Assembly (NCBI GenBank): GCA_035651595.1
Contig: DASRFJ010000209.1
Coordinates: forward strand, 1 to 57,403
Length of the DNA: 57,403 bases
Source of the DNA: JAFARZ01 sp035651595
GTDB taxonomy: Bacteria > Actinomycetota > Actinomycetes > Streptosporangiales > Streptosporangiaceae
Direction of reading: 5' to 3'
Below, piece by piece: positions 1 to 8,323 of this stretch (position 1 is its first letter; each line of letters starts with the position of its first letter). The notes under the pieces are model-generated. The model saw only the letters and a list, made by a program, of their open reading frames with translations, was not told where the DNA came from and searched no databases. A program made the position numbers and the translations under genes.

Positions 1-85
1 GCTGGCTGCCCGCAATGCCCGGTTTGGTCCAGCATGCCCTTGCCGTTCGGCGGTCTGCTCGGGCTCCGGAAGACGCTCGAAAATT

Positions 86-132
86 ATTGCGGACAGTTAC
101 CCCCCCACTTTGGGGGGGTAACTGTCCGCAAT
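86..132 (-). terminator. Perfect 22-bp hairpin, likely terminator of the serine hydrolase gene
   Basis: Positions 86-107 and 111-132 are perfect inverted repeats of 22 bp around a 3-nt loop, including a run of seven C facing seven G. On the minus strand the stem is followed by AATAATTTTCG, a weak U-tract, so it fits an intrinsic terminator for the gene ending at 376, about 245 bp upstream in that direction. The length and perfection are more than a terminator needs. Confidence 0.6.
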
Positions 133-280
133 GATCCGGCCCGCCCACTCTCGCGCCCCGGATCTCCCGATATGTCCTGGTTTGAGCGGGTGGGCTGCCT
201 GTCGCGGCCGCATCGCGCGACACGCCGTGAGCCGTGAGCGCACATAAGGCGCAAATCGGGCAAGGGGCGCGGCGAGTGGC

Positions 281-334
281 GGGGCACGCGGGGCAAGCGG
301 GGCAAGCGGGGCAGGCGGGGCAGGCGGGCGAAGC
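281..334. repeat. 9-bp tandem repeat, about six units
   Basis: Six consecutive 9-mers of the form GGGGCAAGC / GGGGCAGGC run from 281 to 334, with the first and last units diverged. It is a simple G-rich minisatellite in non-coding DNA; no function is inferred. Confidence 0.7.
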
Positions 335-375
335 GCGCGGGCGGCGCCTGCGGGGGGCGGGGCGCGGTGGGCGGG

Positions 376-1560
376 TTAGGGGGCGATTGACTCTTGGGCT
401 AGGGTCCAGAAGTCGCGGTAGATGGGCGGCGGGTTGAGGACGAACTTGGCGGAGCCGGTCATCAGGACCGTGACGAGTTCCTCGTCGGGGCTGACGTACC
501 AGACCGAGCCGAGGCCGCCGTTCCAGCCGAACCGGCCGGCCGGCTCGGCCAGGTCGACCCGCTTGGTGACCACCGACATGCCGAACCCCCAGCCGTGGCT
601 GGCGAAGTAGCCGGCGAACGGCCCGGCCGACTGCTTCTGCGCTGGTGTGAGGTGGTCGGTGGTCATCAGCTCGACCGCCGCGCCGGACAGCAGGGGGCCG
701 CCACGACGCAGCATCATCTCGCCGAAGGCCAGGTAGTCCGGCACCGTGGAGACCAGCCCGCCGGCACCGGACGGGAAGGCCGGCGGCTCGCGCCACTTGC
801 TGTCCGCGACCGCGTCGTAGACGTCGACCCCGTTGTCCGCGTACCCGGTGGCCAGCCGGGAAAGCTCCCCGGGCGGCACGCTGAACGCCGTGTCGGTCAT
901 GCCGAGCGGCTCGAACACGCGCTCGCGCAGGAAGTCCTCGAAACGCATACCCGTCGCGCGGGCGATCAGCACGCCCAGCACGTCGGATCCGGTGTGGTAC
1001 ATCCAGCCCGCGCCGGGCTGGTGCATCAGGGGCAGCGTGCCGAGGCGGCGGAGCCACTCCTCCGGCGCGGGGGGCACCGGCGGGTCCGGCGCGCCCTGGC
1101 CCAGCTCCAGGTCGTCCATCGCCTGCTGGATCGGGTAGGTGCCTGGCGGCGCGAGTACCATGCCCAAACCCCAGGTGAACGTCAGCAGGTCACGCACGGT
1201 GACCGGCCGCTCGGCCGGCACGGTGTCGGTCAGCGGGCCGTCGACGTTCCGCAGCACCACCCGGCCGGCCAGCTCGGGCAGCAGCCGGTCCACCGGCTCG
1301 TCCAGCCGCAGCTTGCACTCGGCCACGCACATCATCGTCGCCGCGGCCGTGACCGGCTTGGTCAGCGACGAGACACGGAAGATCGTGTCATCGCGGACCG
1401 GCGTGCCGTCCTGACCGGCCGCGCCGATCGGCTCGATCACCCGCTCGCCCCGGCGGCTCACCGCCAGCACGAGCCCGGGCACCTCGCCGCGCTCCACATA
1501 ACCCGCCATCACGTCGCGCATGCGGGCGAGCCGCGATTTCGAAAATCCGCCGCCGCTCAT
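376..1560 (-). CDS. Beta-lactamase-family serine hydrolase (class C / esterase type)
   Basis: 394 aa. The protein has the layout of the penicillin-binding/AmpC-like serine hydrolase family: the nucleophile motif S-L-T-K at about residues 65-68 (Ser65, Lys68) and, near residue 188, a tyrosine in MYHTGSDVLG, the usual second-motif neighbourhood of esterase-type members. Members are mostly esterases or peptidases rather than true beta-lactamases. No signal peptide is evident, so a cytoplasmic location is likely. The start ATG at 1560 was chosen because the 85 residues upstream in the open frame are Arg-rich and unlike the family. It is transcribed divergently from the subtilase-like gene at 1766. 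The substrate cannot be told from sequence. Confidence 0.85.
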   Translation of the reverse strand: MSGGGFSKSRLARMRDVMAGYVERGEVPGLVLAVSRRGERVIEPIGAAGQDGTPVRDDTIFRVSSLTKPVTAAATMMCVAECKLRLDEPVDRLLPELAGRVVLRNVDGPLTDTVPAERPVTVRDLLTFTWGLGMVLAPPGTYPIQQAMDDLELGQGAPDPPVPPAPEEWLRRLGTLPLMHQPGAGWMYHTGSDVLGVLIARATGMRFEDFLRERVFEPLGMTDTAFSVPPGELSRLATGYADNGVDVYDAVADSKWREPPAFPSGAGGLVSTVPDYLAFGEMMLRRGGPLLSGAAVELMTTDHLTPAQKQSAGPFAGYFASHGWGFGMSVVTKRVDLAEPAGRFGWNGGLGSVWYVSPDEELVTVLMTGSAKFVLNPPPIYRDFWTLAQESIAP

Positions 1561-1765
1561 GTGCTTTTCCCTCCGTCGCCTTTTTCGCCAATTCCCTACA
1601 GTGACAGTCGGCCACTCGCGGTGCATCTCCCTCATTGCGCCACGGCGGTACCACAGGCAATCAGGGAGATGCGCTGGAAAGGATCGCCCTGATAACTTCC
1701 CGTTTCGGAGGTATGCGTCTGATTCAAGCCGATCGAGGCTTAGGGGTTGGGAAAGGATTCTTGTC

Positions 1766-4700
1766 ATGCGCTTTCGCTTTCGACTGCCTGCGCTCGTAGC
1801 CGCGGGCGTGCTCATTCCCCTAGGCCTGAGCGGCCAAGTCGCGGCCGCTCATCCGCCGGCCAGGGCATTTACCGGGGCACCGGCGGGGCTGACCGCGGCG
1901 CAAGTCCGCCAGCTGGCCGCCAATTCGACCGACCGGTCGATCATCATCCTCAAGGACCAGCTCACGAACCTGCCCGCGCGCGGGGCCACCCTCCCGGGGC
2001 GGATCAGCGCGGCCAAGGCCGACCAGGCGCCGATCATGGCGGAGCTGACCGAGCTGCACGCGACCAACGTGCAGAGCTTCCAGATCATCAACGCGATCGC
2101 GGCCACGATCTCGCCCGCCGAGGTACAGCGCCTGCGGGCGAACCCGGCGGTCGCGTCGGTCGAGCCGGACACGCTCCAGCACATCGCGCAGCAGAGCGAC
2201 ACCTCACCGGGCGGCGGCGCGGCCGTCGGCACCAGTTCCAGCGGCACGGTGGCCGGCACGCTCGCCAACGGCGAGACCGCCGACCAGCAGATCTGCCCGA
2301 GCAACCCCGCCAAGCCGCTGATCGAGCCCGAATCCCGCAACCTGATGAACGTGAACGCCGCGAACCAGATCGCGGACGGCTCCGGCATCAAGGTCGGGCT
2401 GATCTACGATGGCATCGACCCGAACACGCCGGACCTGATCCGCGCCAACGGGCAGCACGTCATCACCGACTACCAGGACTTCAGCGGGCAGGGTCCGGTC
2501 ACCCCGGACACCGGGTTTGCCTTCACCTTCGCGGGCCTCATCGCCGGCCAGGGTAATACGGTCTACGACCTGTCGAAGTTCGTCAACAAGGCGCACCCGC
2601 TGCCCGCCGGCTGCAACATCAAGCTCGTGGGCATGGCGCCGGGCGCGAGCATGGTGGAACTGAACAGCTTCGGCGACGACGCCCACCAGATCTACAACTC
2701 CGAGATCTTCAGGACCGTCCAGTACGCCGTCATGACGGACCACGTCAACGTGCTCGTCATGCCGTTCGGCGGCACCGCGGTGCCGAACTTCCAGAACGAC
2801 CCCCCGGCGCTGCTCGTCCAGGCAGCGGCGGCCGCGGGCGTGGTCGTGGTCGCGCCCACCGGCGACACCGGCCCCTCGGTCGGCAACATCTTCTCGCCGG
2901 GCGGCGTTCCGGGAGTGATCGGCGTCGGCGCGAGCACCGCGCTCCAGTTCTATCGCCAGACCGGCGAGAACGGCCCCAACCCGACGTCGGGAACCGGCTG
3001 GGTGAACAACAACCTCAGCGCGCAGAGCGGCACCGGCATCCAGGAATTCACCACGCATACCCCGGACGTGCTCGCTCCTGGCGACGTGGTCTGGGGACTG
3101 TGCAGCACCAACACCACACGGTTCTTCGCCTGCGGGGATCCCGCCAACGGGTCCTCCCCGGGAATCACGGGCCTGGCCTCCACCGCCTTCGCCTCCAGTG
3201 AGGTCGCCGGCGTCGCCGCGCTGGTCATGCAGGCGTACGCGAAGACCCACGATGGCGCCATGCCGCCGGCTGGCCTGGTCCAGCGGATCATCGACAGCAC
3301 CGCCACCGACCTGGGCGCACCGACCGACCACCAGGGCGCCGGGCTGGTCAACGCGCTCAAGGCAGTGCAGCTCGCCGAGTCCGTCAACGGCGGCAGTCCG
3401 CAGGGCAGCACGCTGCTGGTGAACAAGACCCAGCTGAACGCGACCGTGAACGCCGGTCAGAGCCACACGTTCAGCATCGGCGTCACCAATGAGGGCCACA
3501 CGTCCCAGACCGTCACGCCGAAGGTGTCCGGCAACCCGTCCACGACGTCCACGGACACCGGAACCGTCACCCTCGACGCGTCCAGCGCGACATCGGTAGG
3601 CGGCTTCGGCGAAACCGACTCGTACGTGACGCACAAGTTCACGGTGCCGGCCGGAACCGATTACCTGAACGGCGACATCGCATGGAACGACCAGGTCACC
3701 GGCGGGGTGGCGAACGAGGAGCTGTTCGACCCCCAGGGACGGCTCGTCAATTACTCGTCGGCAGATGGCAACCAGAGCGGGTTCGGGCACATCGAGGTGC
3801 GCCAGCCCACGGCGGGCACCTGGACCGCGGTGATCTACACGCCCAGCAACGCGAAGTACTTCGGCCCGGTGAACTTCTCCTACACCACCGAGAACTTCCA
3901 TACCGCCGGGTCGGTGTTCCCCGCGTCGCAGACGCTGGCGCCAGGACAGTCCGGCACCTTCCAGGTGACGGTCACCGCGGGTCAGCCGGGCGACGAGTCG
4001 TTCAGCCTGCACCTGGGCACCGGCAGCGACACGGACGGGACGGTCCCGGTCGTGCTGCGAGCACTCGTGCCGGTCAGCAACGGCACCGGCTCCTTCGCCG
4101 GCACGCTTACCGGTGACGACGTTTCCGGTACCCCCGACGGTGGTGGTCCCGCCACGGGCACCGCGGCCGGCGGCCAGATGCTCACCTACCAGTTCTACGT
4201 GCCGCCGGGCGAGCCGTCGCTGAACGTCGGTATCCAGCTGCGCGATTCTGACTACATCCTCCAGGGCGCGATCATCCCGCCCTTCGACCAGGGGCTTGAC
4301 CTCCAGTCGACCGCCAACAACGCGAACAAGCCGGGTGCGACCATGCAGTTCTTCCGCCGCACACCGGTGCCCGGCCTGTGGACCGTGTCGTTCGTGACAA
4401 CCGGCGCGATCGACGGGGCGCACCTGAGCGAGCCGTTCACCGGGACGGTCTCGTTCAAGGCCCCGGCCGTCACCGCCAGCGGACTGCCGAACTCGCCGTT
4501 CACGGCGCTGAAGGCAGGCCAGCCGGTCACCGCGACGATTTCCGTGACGAACAACGGCAACATCGCCAAGGACTACTTCGCGGACCCGCGCCTGAACAAG
4601 CTGGCGCAGCTGTCGCTGCTCGGCACCAACACGGTCGGCGGCTTCACCTTCACCGATAATCCGCTCACCACGACGCTGCCAGTCCCGGGTAATCAGAACC

Positions 4701-5200
4701 CGCACTTCCTTGTGCCGACCGACACCGTCAAGCTCGTCACGAACGGGCAAGGCACGCTGCCGCTCACGCTGGACATGAACTCCGACGACAACGACCCTGA
4801 GGAGCAGGCCGTCTCCTCCGGCAACAACGCGGTCGCCACGCTGATATCCCCCGAAGTCGCTCCCGGCCAGGAATGGATCGGCGTCGACCCCGGGGCCGGC
4901 CCGTTCGCCAGTCCGGTATCCGGCACGGTGAAGCTGACGGAGATCGCTACCGCCAACGCGTTCGACAGCGCCGTCACCTCGAGCACCGGCGACGCGTGGC
5001 AACTCGCGGTCAACGCCAACGCCCCGTACACCCCGCTGACGCTGGACCCGGGCCAGACCGGCACGATCACCGTCACGTTCACGCCGACCGGCGCGAAGGG
5101 CACCGCGGTCAGCGGCTTCATCGCCATCGACACGTTCAACAAGGCCACCGACAGTGGCGACGAAGTAATCAACATCCCGTACAGCTACACCATCGGTTAG
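1766..5200 (+). CDS. Exported subtilisin-like (S8-fold) protein, catalytically degenerate
   Basis: 1144 aa, preceded by GAAAGGA eight bases before ATG 1766. Order: Arg-containing signal peptide with a hydrophobic core (about 1-35), an I9-type propeptide-like segment (about 50-145, ending ANPAVASVEPD), an S8-like domain (about 190-540), then several beta-sandwich repeats to the C-terminus (LNATVNAGQSHTFSIGVTN and similar). The S8 scaffold is recognisable (FAGLIAG, PDVLAPG, EVAGVAALVMQ), but the active-site positions are substituted: D-T-G becomes Y214-D-G, the histidine of HGTHVAG aligns with F251, and the serine of GTSMAAP aligns with A474. The oxyanion Asn region reads APTGDTGP. I infer a non-proteolytic binding or structural role outside the cell. 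A hairpin follows the stop, so it is its own transcription unit. Confidence 0.85.
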   Translation: MRFRFRLPALVAAGVLIPLGLSGQVAAAHPPARAFTGAPAGLTAAQVRQLAANSTDRSIIILKDQLTNLPARGATLPGRISAAKADQAPIMAELTELHATNVQSFQIINAIAATISPAEVQRLRANPAVASVEPDTLQHIAQQSDTSPGGGAAVGTSSSGTVAGTLANGETADQQICPSNPAKPLIEPESRNLMNVNAANQIADGSGIKVGLIYDGIDPNTPDLIRANGQHVITDYQDFSGQGPVTPDTGFAFTFAGLIAGQGNTVYDLSKFVNKAHPLPAGCNIKLVGMAPGASMVELNSFGDDAHQIYNSEIFRTVQYAVMTDHVNVLVMPFGGTAVPNFQNDPPALLVQAAAAAGVVVVAPTGDTGPSVGNIFSPGGVPGVIGVGASTALQFYRQTGENGPNPTSGTGWVNNNLSAQSGTGIQEFTTHTPDVLAPGDVVWGLCSTNTTRFFACGDPANGSSPGITGLASTAFASSEVAGVAALVMQAYAKTHDGAMPPAGLVQRIIDSTATDLGAPTDHQGAGLVNALKAVQLAESVNGGSPQGSTLLVNKTQLNATVNAGQSHTFSIGVTNEGHTSQTVTPKVSGNPSTTSTDTGTVTLDASSATSVGGFGETDSYVTHKFTVPAGTDYLNGDIAWNDQVTGGVANEELFDPQGRLVNYSSADGNQSGFGHIEVRQPTAGTWTAVIYTPSNAKYFGPVNFSYTTENFHTAGSVFPASQTLAPGQSGTFQVTVTAGQPGDESFSLHLGTGSDTDGTVPVVLRALVPVSNGTGSFAGTLTGDDVSGTPDGGGPATGTAAGGQMLTYQFYVPPGEPSLNVGIQLRDSDYILQGAIIPPFDQGLDLQSTANNANKPGATMQFFRRTPVPGLWTVSFVTTGAIDGAHLSEPFTGTVSFKAPAVTASGLPNSPFTALKAGQPVTATISVTNNGNIAKDYFADPRLNKLAQLSLLGTNTVGGFTFTDNPLTTTLPVPGNQNPHFLVPTDTVKLVTNGQGTLPLTLDMNSDDNDPEEQAVSSGNNAVATLISPEVAPGQEWIGVDPGAGPFASPVSGTVKLTEIATANAFDSAVTSSTGDAWQLAVNANAPYTPLTLDPGQTGTITVTFTPTGAKGTAVSGFIAIDTFNKATDSGDEVINIPYSYTIG

Positions 5201-5207
5201 CCGCACC

Positions 5208-5254
5208 GATCGTGGCCAGTACCGGTCGAATATGACCCGGTACTGGCCACGATC
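5208..5254 (+). terminator. Hairpin terminator after the subtilase-like gene
   Basis: Perfect 18-bp inverted repeat (5208-5225 and 5237-5254) around an 11-nt loop, beginning 8 bases after the stop codon. There is no U-tract, as is common for actinomycete hairpin terminators. It separates the subtilase gene from the monooxygenase operon. Confidence 0.75.
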
Positions 5255-5374
5255 ATGCCCCCGATCATACGCAGGGCCCTTTCGCACTCTCGGAGATGCG
5301 GAGGGGTGCGCGCGCAGCGCAATGTAATTCCGTAACGGGTGCCATTCTTCGGCCCTAAACCCAGGGAGAATGCC

Positions 5375-6556
5375 ATGAGCGTCAGCCAAGCGCCGCCCAA
5401 GGAAGAGCTCGTGCAGCGTGCCGCCAAGCTGGTCCCGCTTATCCGGGACAAGGCGGTATGGATGGACGATAACCGGTGCCTGCACGACGAGGTGATCCAG
5501 GCGATCACCGACGCGGGCCTGCTCCGGATGCGGGTTCCCGTCAGGTACGGCGGATTCGAGTCGGACATGACCACCACGGCGAACGTCATCGCCGAACTCG
5601 GGCGCGGTGACGGCTCGGTGTCCTGGACCGCCGCGGTGTGGGCGATCAGCAGCTGGATGGTCGGGATGTTCCCCGACGAGGTGCAGGACGAGGTCTACGC
5701 CGACCCGGACGTCCGCATCTGCGGCATCCTGTCCCCCGGCGCGATGTGCATGCCGGTCGACGGCGGCTACGTGGTCAACGGCAAGTGGTCGTTCAACACC
5801 GGGGCCCGGCAGAGCACCTGGAACACCAACGCGGCCGTCGCCCCCACGCCGGACGGCGGAATGCAGCCGGTCATGACCCTGATCAAGATCAGTGACCTGG
5901 AGATCATCGACGACTGGAACACCTCGGGCCTGCGCGCCTCCGGCAGCGTCACCACGATCGCCAAGGACCTGTTCCTGCCCGCCGCGCGCGTGCTGCCGAT
6001 GGGCCCGGTCCTCCAGGGCCAGCACCTGTCCCAGCTGAACGCGAACGCCCCGATCTTCAAGGCCCCGTTCATGCCGACCGCGTGCGCCAAGGTCGGCGCC
6101 GTCGCGGTGGGCATGGCGCTGGGCGCCAAGGACGCGTTCTTCGAGCGGCTGCCCGGCCGGAAGATCACCTACACCAGCTACGAGAACCAGGCCGAGGCGC
6201 CGGTCACCCACATGGAGGTGGCGGACGCGGTCACCCGGGTCGACGAAGCCGGCTTCCACAATCACCGCGCCGCGCAGGCGATCGACACCAAGGGCCAGTC
6301 CGGCGAGCAGTGGACGCTCGAGGAGCGCGCCCGCGCCCGGCTGGACCTCGGCGCCGCGTGCCAGCGCGCCAAGGAGGCCGTCGGCGTGCTCAACATGGCG
6401 AGCGGCGGGTCGTCGACCTACCGCGACGTGCCGATCCAGCGCTACGAGCGGGACGTCACGACGCTGAACCTGCACGCCATCCTGCACCCGGCCACCAACC
6501 TCGAGCTGTACGGCCGCATCGTCTGCGGCCTGGACTCGAACACGCCATACATCTAG
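5375..6556 (+). CDS. HsaA-like group D flavin monooxygenase 1 (acyl-CoA dehydrogenase fold)
   Basis: 393 aa. The fold is that of acyl-CoA dehydrogenases, but the sequence resembles the two-component flavin monooxygenases of the HsaA type: RYGGFESD near residue 50, NGKWSFNTGA mid-protein, and a C-terminus ending NLELYGRIVCGLDSNT. Such enzymes take reduced FMN/FAD from a separate reductase and hydroxylate aromatic or polycyclic substrates. The flavin reductase at 21669 is a plausible partner. ATG 5375 is preceded by AGGGAGA; the 12 upstream in-frame residues lack a binding site. It is the first gene of a five-gene accessory operon and a tandem paralogue of the next gene. Substrate unknown; a role in tailoring the enediyne-type product is inferred from position. 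Confidence 0.8.
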   Translation: MSVSQAPPKEELVQRAAKLVPLIRDKAVWMDDNRCLHDEVIQAITDAGLLRMRVPVRYGGFESDMTTTANVIAELGRGDGSVSWTAAVWAISSWMVGMFPDEVQDEVYADPDVRICGILSPGAMCMPVDGGYVVNGKWSFNTGARQSTWNTNAAVAPTPDGGMQPVMTLIKISDLEIIDDWNTSGLRASGSVTTIAKDLFLPAARVLPMGPVLQGQHLSQLNANAPIFKAPFMPTACAKVGAVAVGMALGAKDAFFERLPGRKITYTSYENQAEAPVTHMEVADAVTRVDEAGFHNHRAAQAIDTKGQSGEQWTLEERARARLDLGAACQRAKEAVGVLNMASGGSSTYRDVPIQRYERDVTTLNLHAILHPATNLELYGRIVCGLDSNTPYI

Positions 6557-6565
6557 GAGACGTCT

Positions 6566-7756
6566 GTGGCTGCCGTGAAAAACCCGTCGCGAGACGAGCT
6601 TGTCCAGCGCGTGACGGACATTATGCCCGTGCTGCGGGCGAATGCGCTGTGGGGAGACCAGCACCAGCGCCTGGCCGACGAGTCGGTCGACGCGATGATC
6701 GGCGCCGGCGTCTTGCGGATGCTGGCTCCCGCCCAGTACGGCGGCTACGAGAGCGACATGCACACCATCCTCGACGTGGACATCCAGCTCGCCCGGGCAG
6801 ACGGTGCGTCCGCGTTCTGCGCGACCGCCTGGTGGGCTCAGTGCTGGGCGGTCGCGCACTTCCCCGACTCGGTGCAGGACGAGGTCTTCGCCGGTCCGCA
6901 CGGCGCTGACGTGCGGATCTGCGGGACCCTGGTGCCGAACGGCAAGGGCGAGATCACCAAGGACGGCGTCGTCGTGTCCGGCGAGTGGGGGTTCAACACC
7001 GGCGCCTGGCACAGCCAGTGGAAGGTGCTCTCCACGCTGGCGCTCAACGCGGCCGGCGAGATCGAGCCGATCGCCGCGGTCGTGCCGATGAGCGACCTGG
7101 AACTGGTGGACGACTGGGACGTCGCGGGCCTGCGTGCCACCGGGAGCGTCACGCTGGTCGCCAACGACGTGTTCATCCCGCGGCAGCGCTTCCAGTGGAT
7201 GAGCCAGGTCGCCCGCCAGGAGTACGACTCCGCGCGGAACGCGGATTCACCCTGCTACCGGGGCCCGATCATCGGCGTGCTGTCCGCGATCAACACCGGC
7301 GAGAAGATCGGGCTGGCCCAGGCCGCCCGCGACGCGTTCTTCGAGCGGATGTACGGCCGCCCGATCCAGCACACCGGTTACCAGAGCCAGGCCGAATGGC
7401 CGGTCACTCACGTTCAGGTGGCCGAGGCCGACCTGAAGATCGACGAGGCCGAGTACCACGCCCGCCGCCTCGCGACGCTGGTGGACGAGAAGAACCAGAG
7501 CAACGCGCCCTATTCGATGCGCGAGCGCGCATACTGCCGGATGGCGGTCGGCCGCGTTTCGCAACTGTGCTACGAGGCCATCGAGATCTACAATCTGGCC
7601 AGCGGCGCGGGCAGTATTTACAGTTCGATGCCAATTCAGCGGATTCAGCGTGACATGCAGGCCATCAACGTGCACGCTTTGAACATGCCGGCCAAGAACC
7701 TTGAACTCTACGGAAGAGTCCTGTGCGGCCTGGAGCCCAACACGTTCTTCATCTGA
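6566..7756 (+). CDS. HsaA-like group D flavin monooxygenase 2
   Basis: 396 aa, GTG start nine bases after the previous stop, with TAGGAGA overlapping that stop as binding site. It is clearly paralogous to the preceding gene: matched blocks include DELVQR near the N-terminus, a YGGYESDM counterpart of YGGFESDM, GEWGFNTGA mid-protein, and NLELYGRVLCGLEPNT at the end. The divergence is considerable, so the pair may act on different substrates or form a heteromer. Expected reaction: oxygen insertion using reduced flavin supplied by a reductase. It is cytoplasmic, with no signal or membrane segment. Confidence 0.8.
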   Translation: MAAVKNPSRDELVQRVTDIMPVLRANALWGDQHQRLADESVDAMIGAGVLRMLAPAQYGGYESDMHTILDVDIQLARADGASAFCATAWWAQCWAVAHFPDSVQDEVFAGPHGADVRICGTLVPNGKGEITKDGVVVSGEWGFNTGAWHSQWKVLSTLALNAAGEIEPIAAVVPMSDLELVDDWDVAGLRATGSVTLVANDVFIPRQRFQWMSQVARQEYDSARNADSPCYRGPIIGVLSAINTGEKIGLAQAARDAFFERMYGRPIQHTGYQSQAEWPVTHVQVAEADLKIDEAEYHARRLATLVDEKNQSNAPYSMRERAYCRMAVGRVSQLCYEAIEIYNLASGAGSIYSSMPIQRIQRDMQAINVHALNMPAKNLELYGRVLCGLEPNTFFI

Positions 7757-7774
7757 ATTAACGCGCGAGGAACA

Positions 7775-8323
7775 ATGGACACTGAGACAACGCTCACGCT
7801 CGAGGCCTTCGCGGACACATTTGTGCCCGGTGAGAAGCGGTCACCGGACGATGTCGCGATAGCGGGCGCGGCGCCGGGTCCGGGTGCGGTCGCGGCGGGC
7901 GCCCTCGAACTGCTTCAGACGCCGGCCACCGGCATCTCGACCACGCTGGACGATCTCGTGGTGGCGCTGAACGACCACGCCATCGAGTACGCCGACGAGC
8001 ACGGCCTGACGCTCGACCCGGCGGTCCCGCCGTATGTCGCGCTCAGCTACGAGCAGCGCACGGCGCTGATGGGCACGCTGATGGGACCGGATCACCCGGA
8101 GAAGGAGTCCTGGATCCTGCCCGCGCTGTTCTGCTTCATGGCCTTCGACACCGCCGCGCACCTCGACACCGTGGGCGCGCTCAAGGACGGGCACCCGGGC
8201 CTGACGGCGATGGGGTACGCGAAGCCGGACGCCGACGGCCTGTGGCGGTTCCCCGAGTACACCTACGGCCGCCAGCTGTCCCGGGCGCACCCCCGCACGA
8301 CATCCTCAGGAGACCCGGCATGA
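7775..8323 (+). CDS. Small protein upstream of GMC oxidoreductase (possible DUF5987 / subunit-3-like)
   Basis: 182 aa, ATG 7775 after GCGAGGAAC. It is acidic with no clear signal peptide. Features are LEAFADTFVPGEKRSPDD at the N-terminus, a central helical region, and WRFPEYTYGRQ near the end. It overlaps the GMC oxidoreductase gene by ATGA, and the opening resembles small partner subunits that accompany GMC-type dehydrogenases (gluconate 2-dehydrogenase subunit 3-like). From memory, a small protein of this size paired with an oxidoreductase also occurs among the accessory E genes of enediyne clusters (E8/E9 pair). I do not recognise it with certainty, so the function is inferred from the pairing. 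Confidence 0.6.
   Translation: MDTETTLTLEAFADTFVPGEKRSPDDVAIAGAAPGPGAVAAGALELLQTPATGISTTLDDLVVALNDHAIEYADEHGLTLDPAVPPYVALSYEQRTALMGTLMGPDHPEKESWILPALFCFMAFDTAAHLDTVGALKDGHPGLTAMGYAKPDADGLWRFPEYTYGRQLSRAHPRTTSSGDPA

Larger units (their letters stand above)
1..375. other. Non-coding left edge
   Basis: No convincing gene is seen here; the short open frames are arginine/proline-rich and have no ribosome binding site. The stretch holds a strong hairpin (86-132) and a run of 9-bp tandem repeats (281-334), both listed separately. It lies downstream of the minus-strand serine hydrolase. Confidence 0.6.

Noticed and set aside
376..1560. Calling the first gene a true antibiotic-resistance beta-lactamase
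   Set aside because: The motifs fit the broad esterase/peptidase branch (MYHTGSDVLG rather than a canonical YxN), and no signal peptide is visible.
2204..7012. A 1602-residue open frame on the minus strand
   Set aside because: It is antisense to the subtilase-like and monooxygenase genes, is made of Arg/Ala/Val-rich text without domains, and reflects GC-rich codon bias.
5375..7756. Reading the pair as acyl-CoA dehydrogenases of fatty-acid oxidation
   Set aside because: The C-terminal LELYGR end and internal blocks fit HsaA-type flavin monooxygenases, and no other beta-oxidation gene is present.
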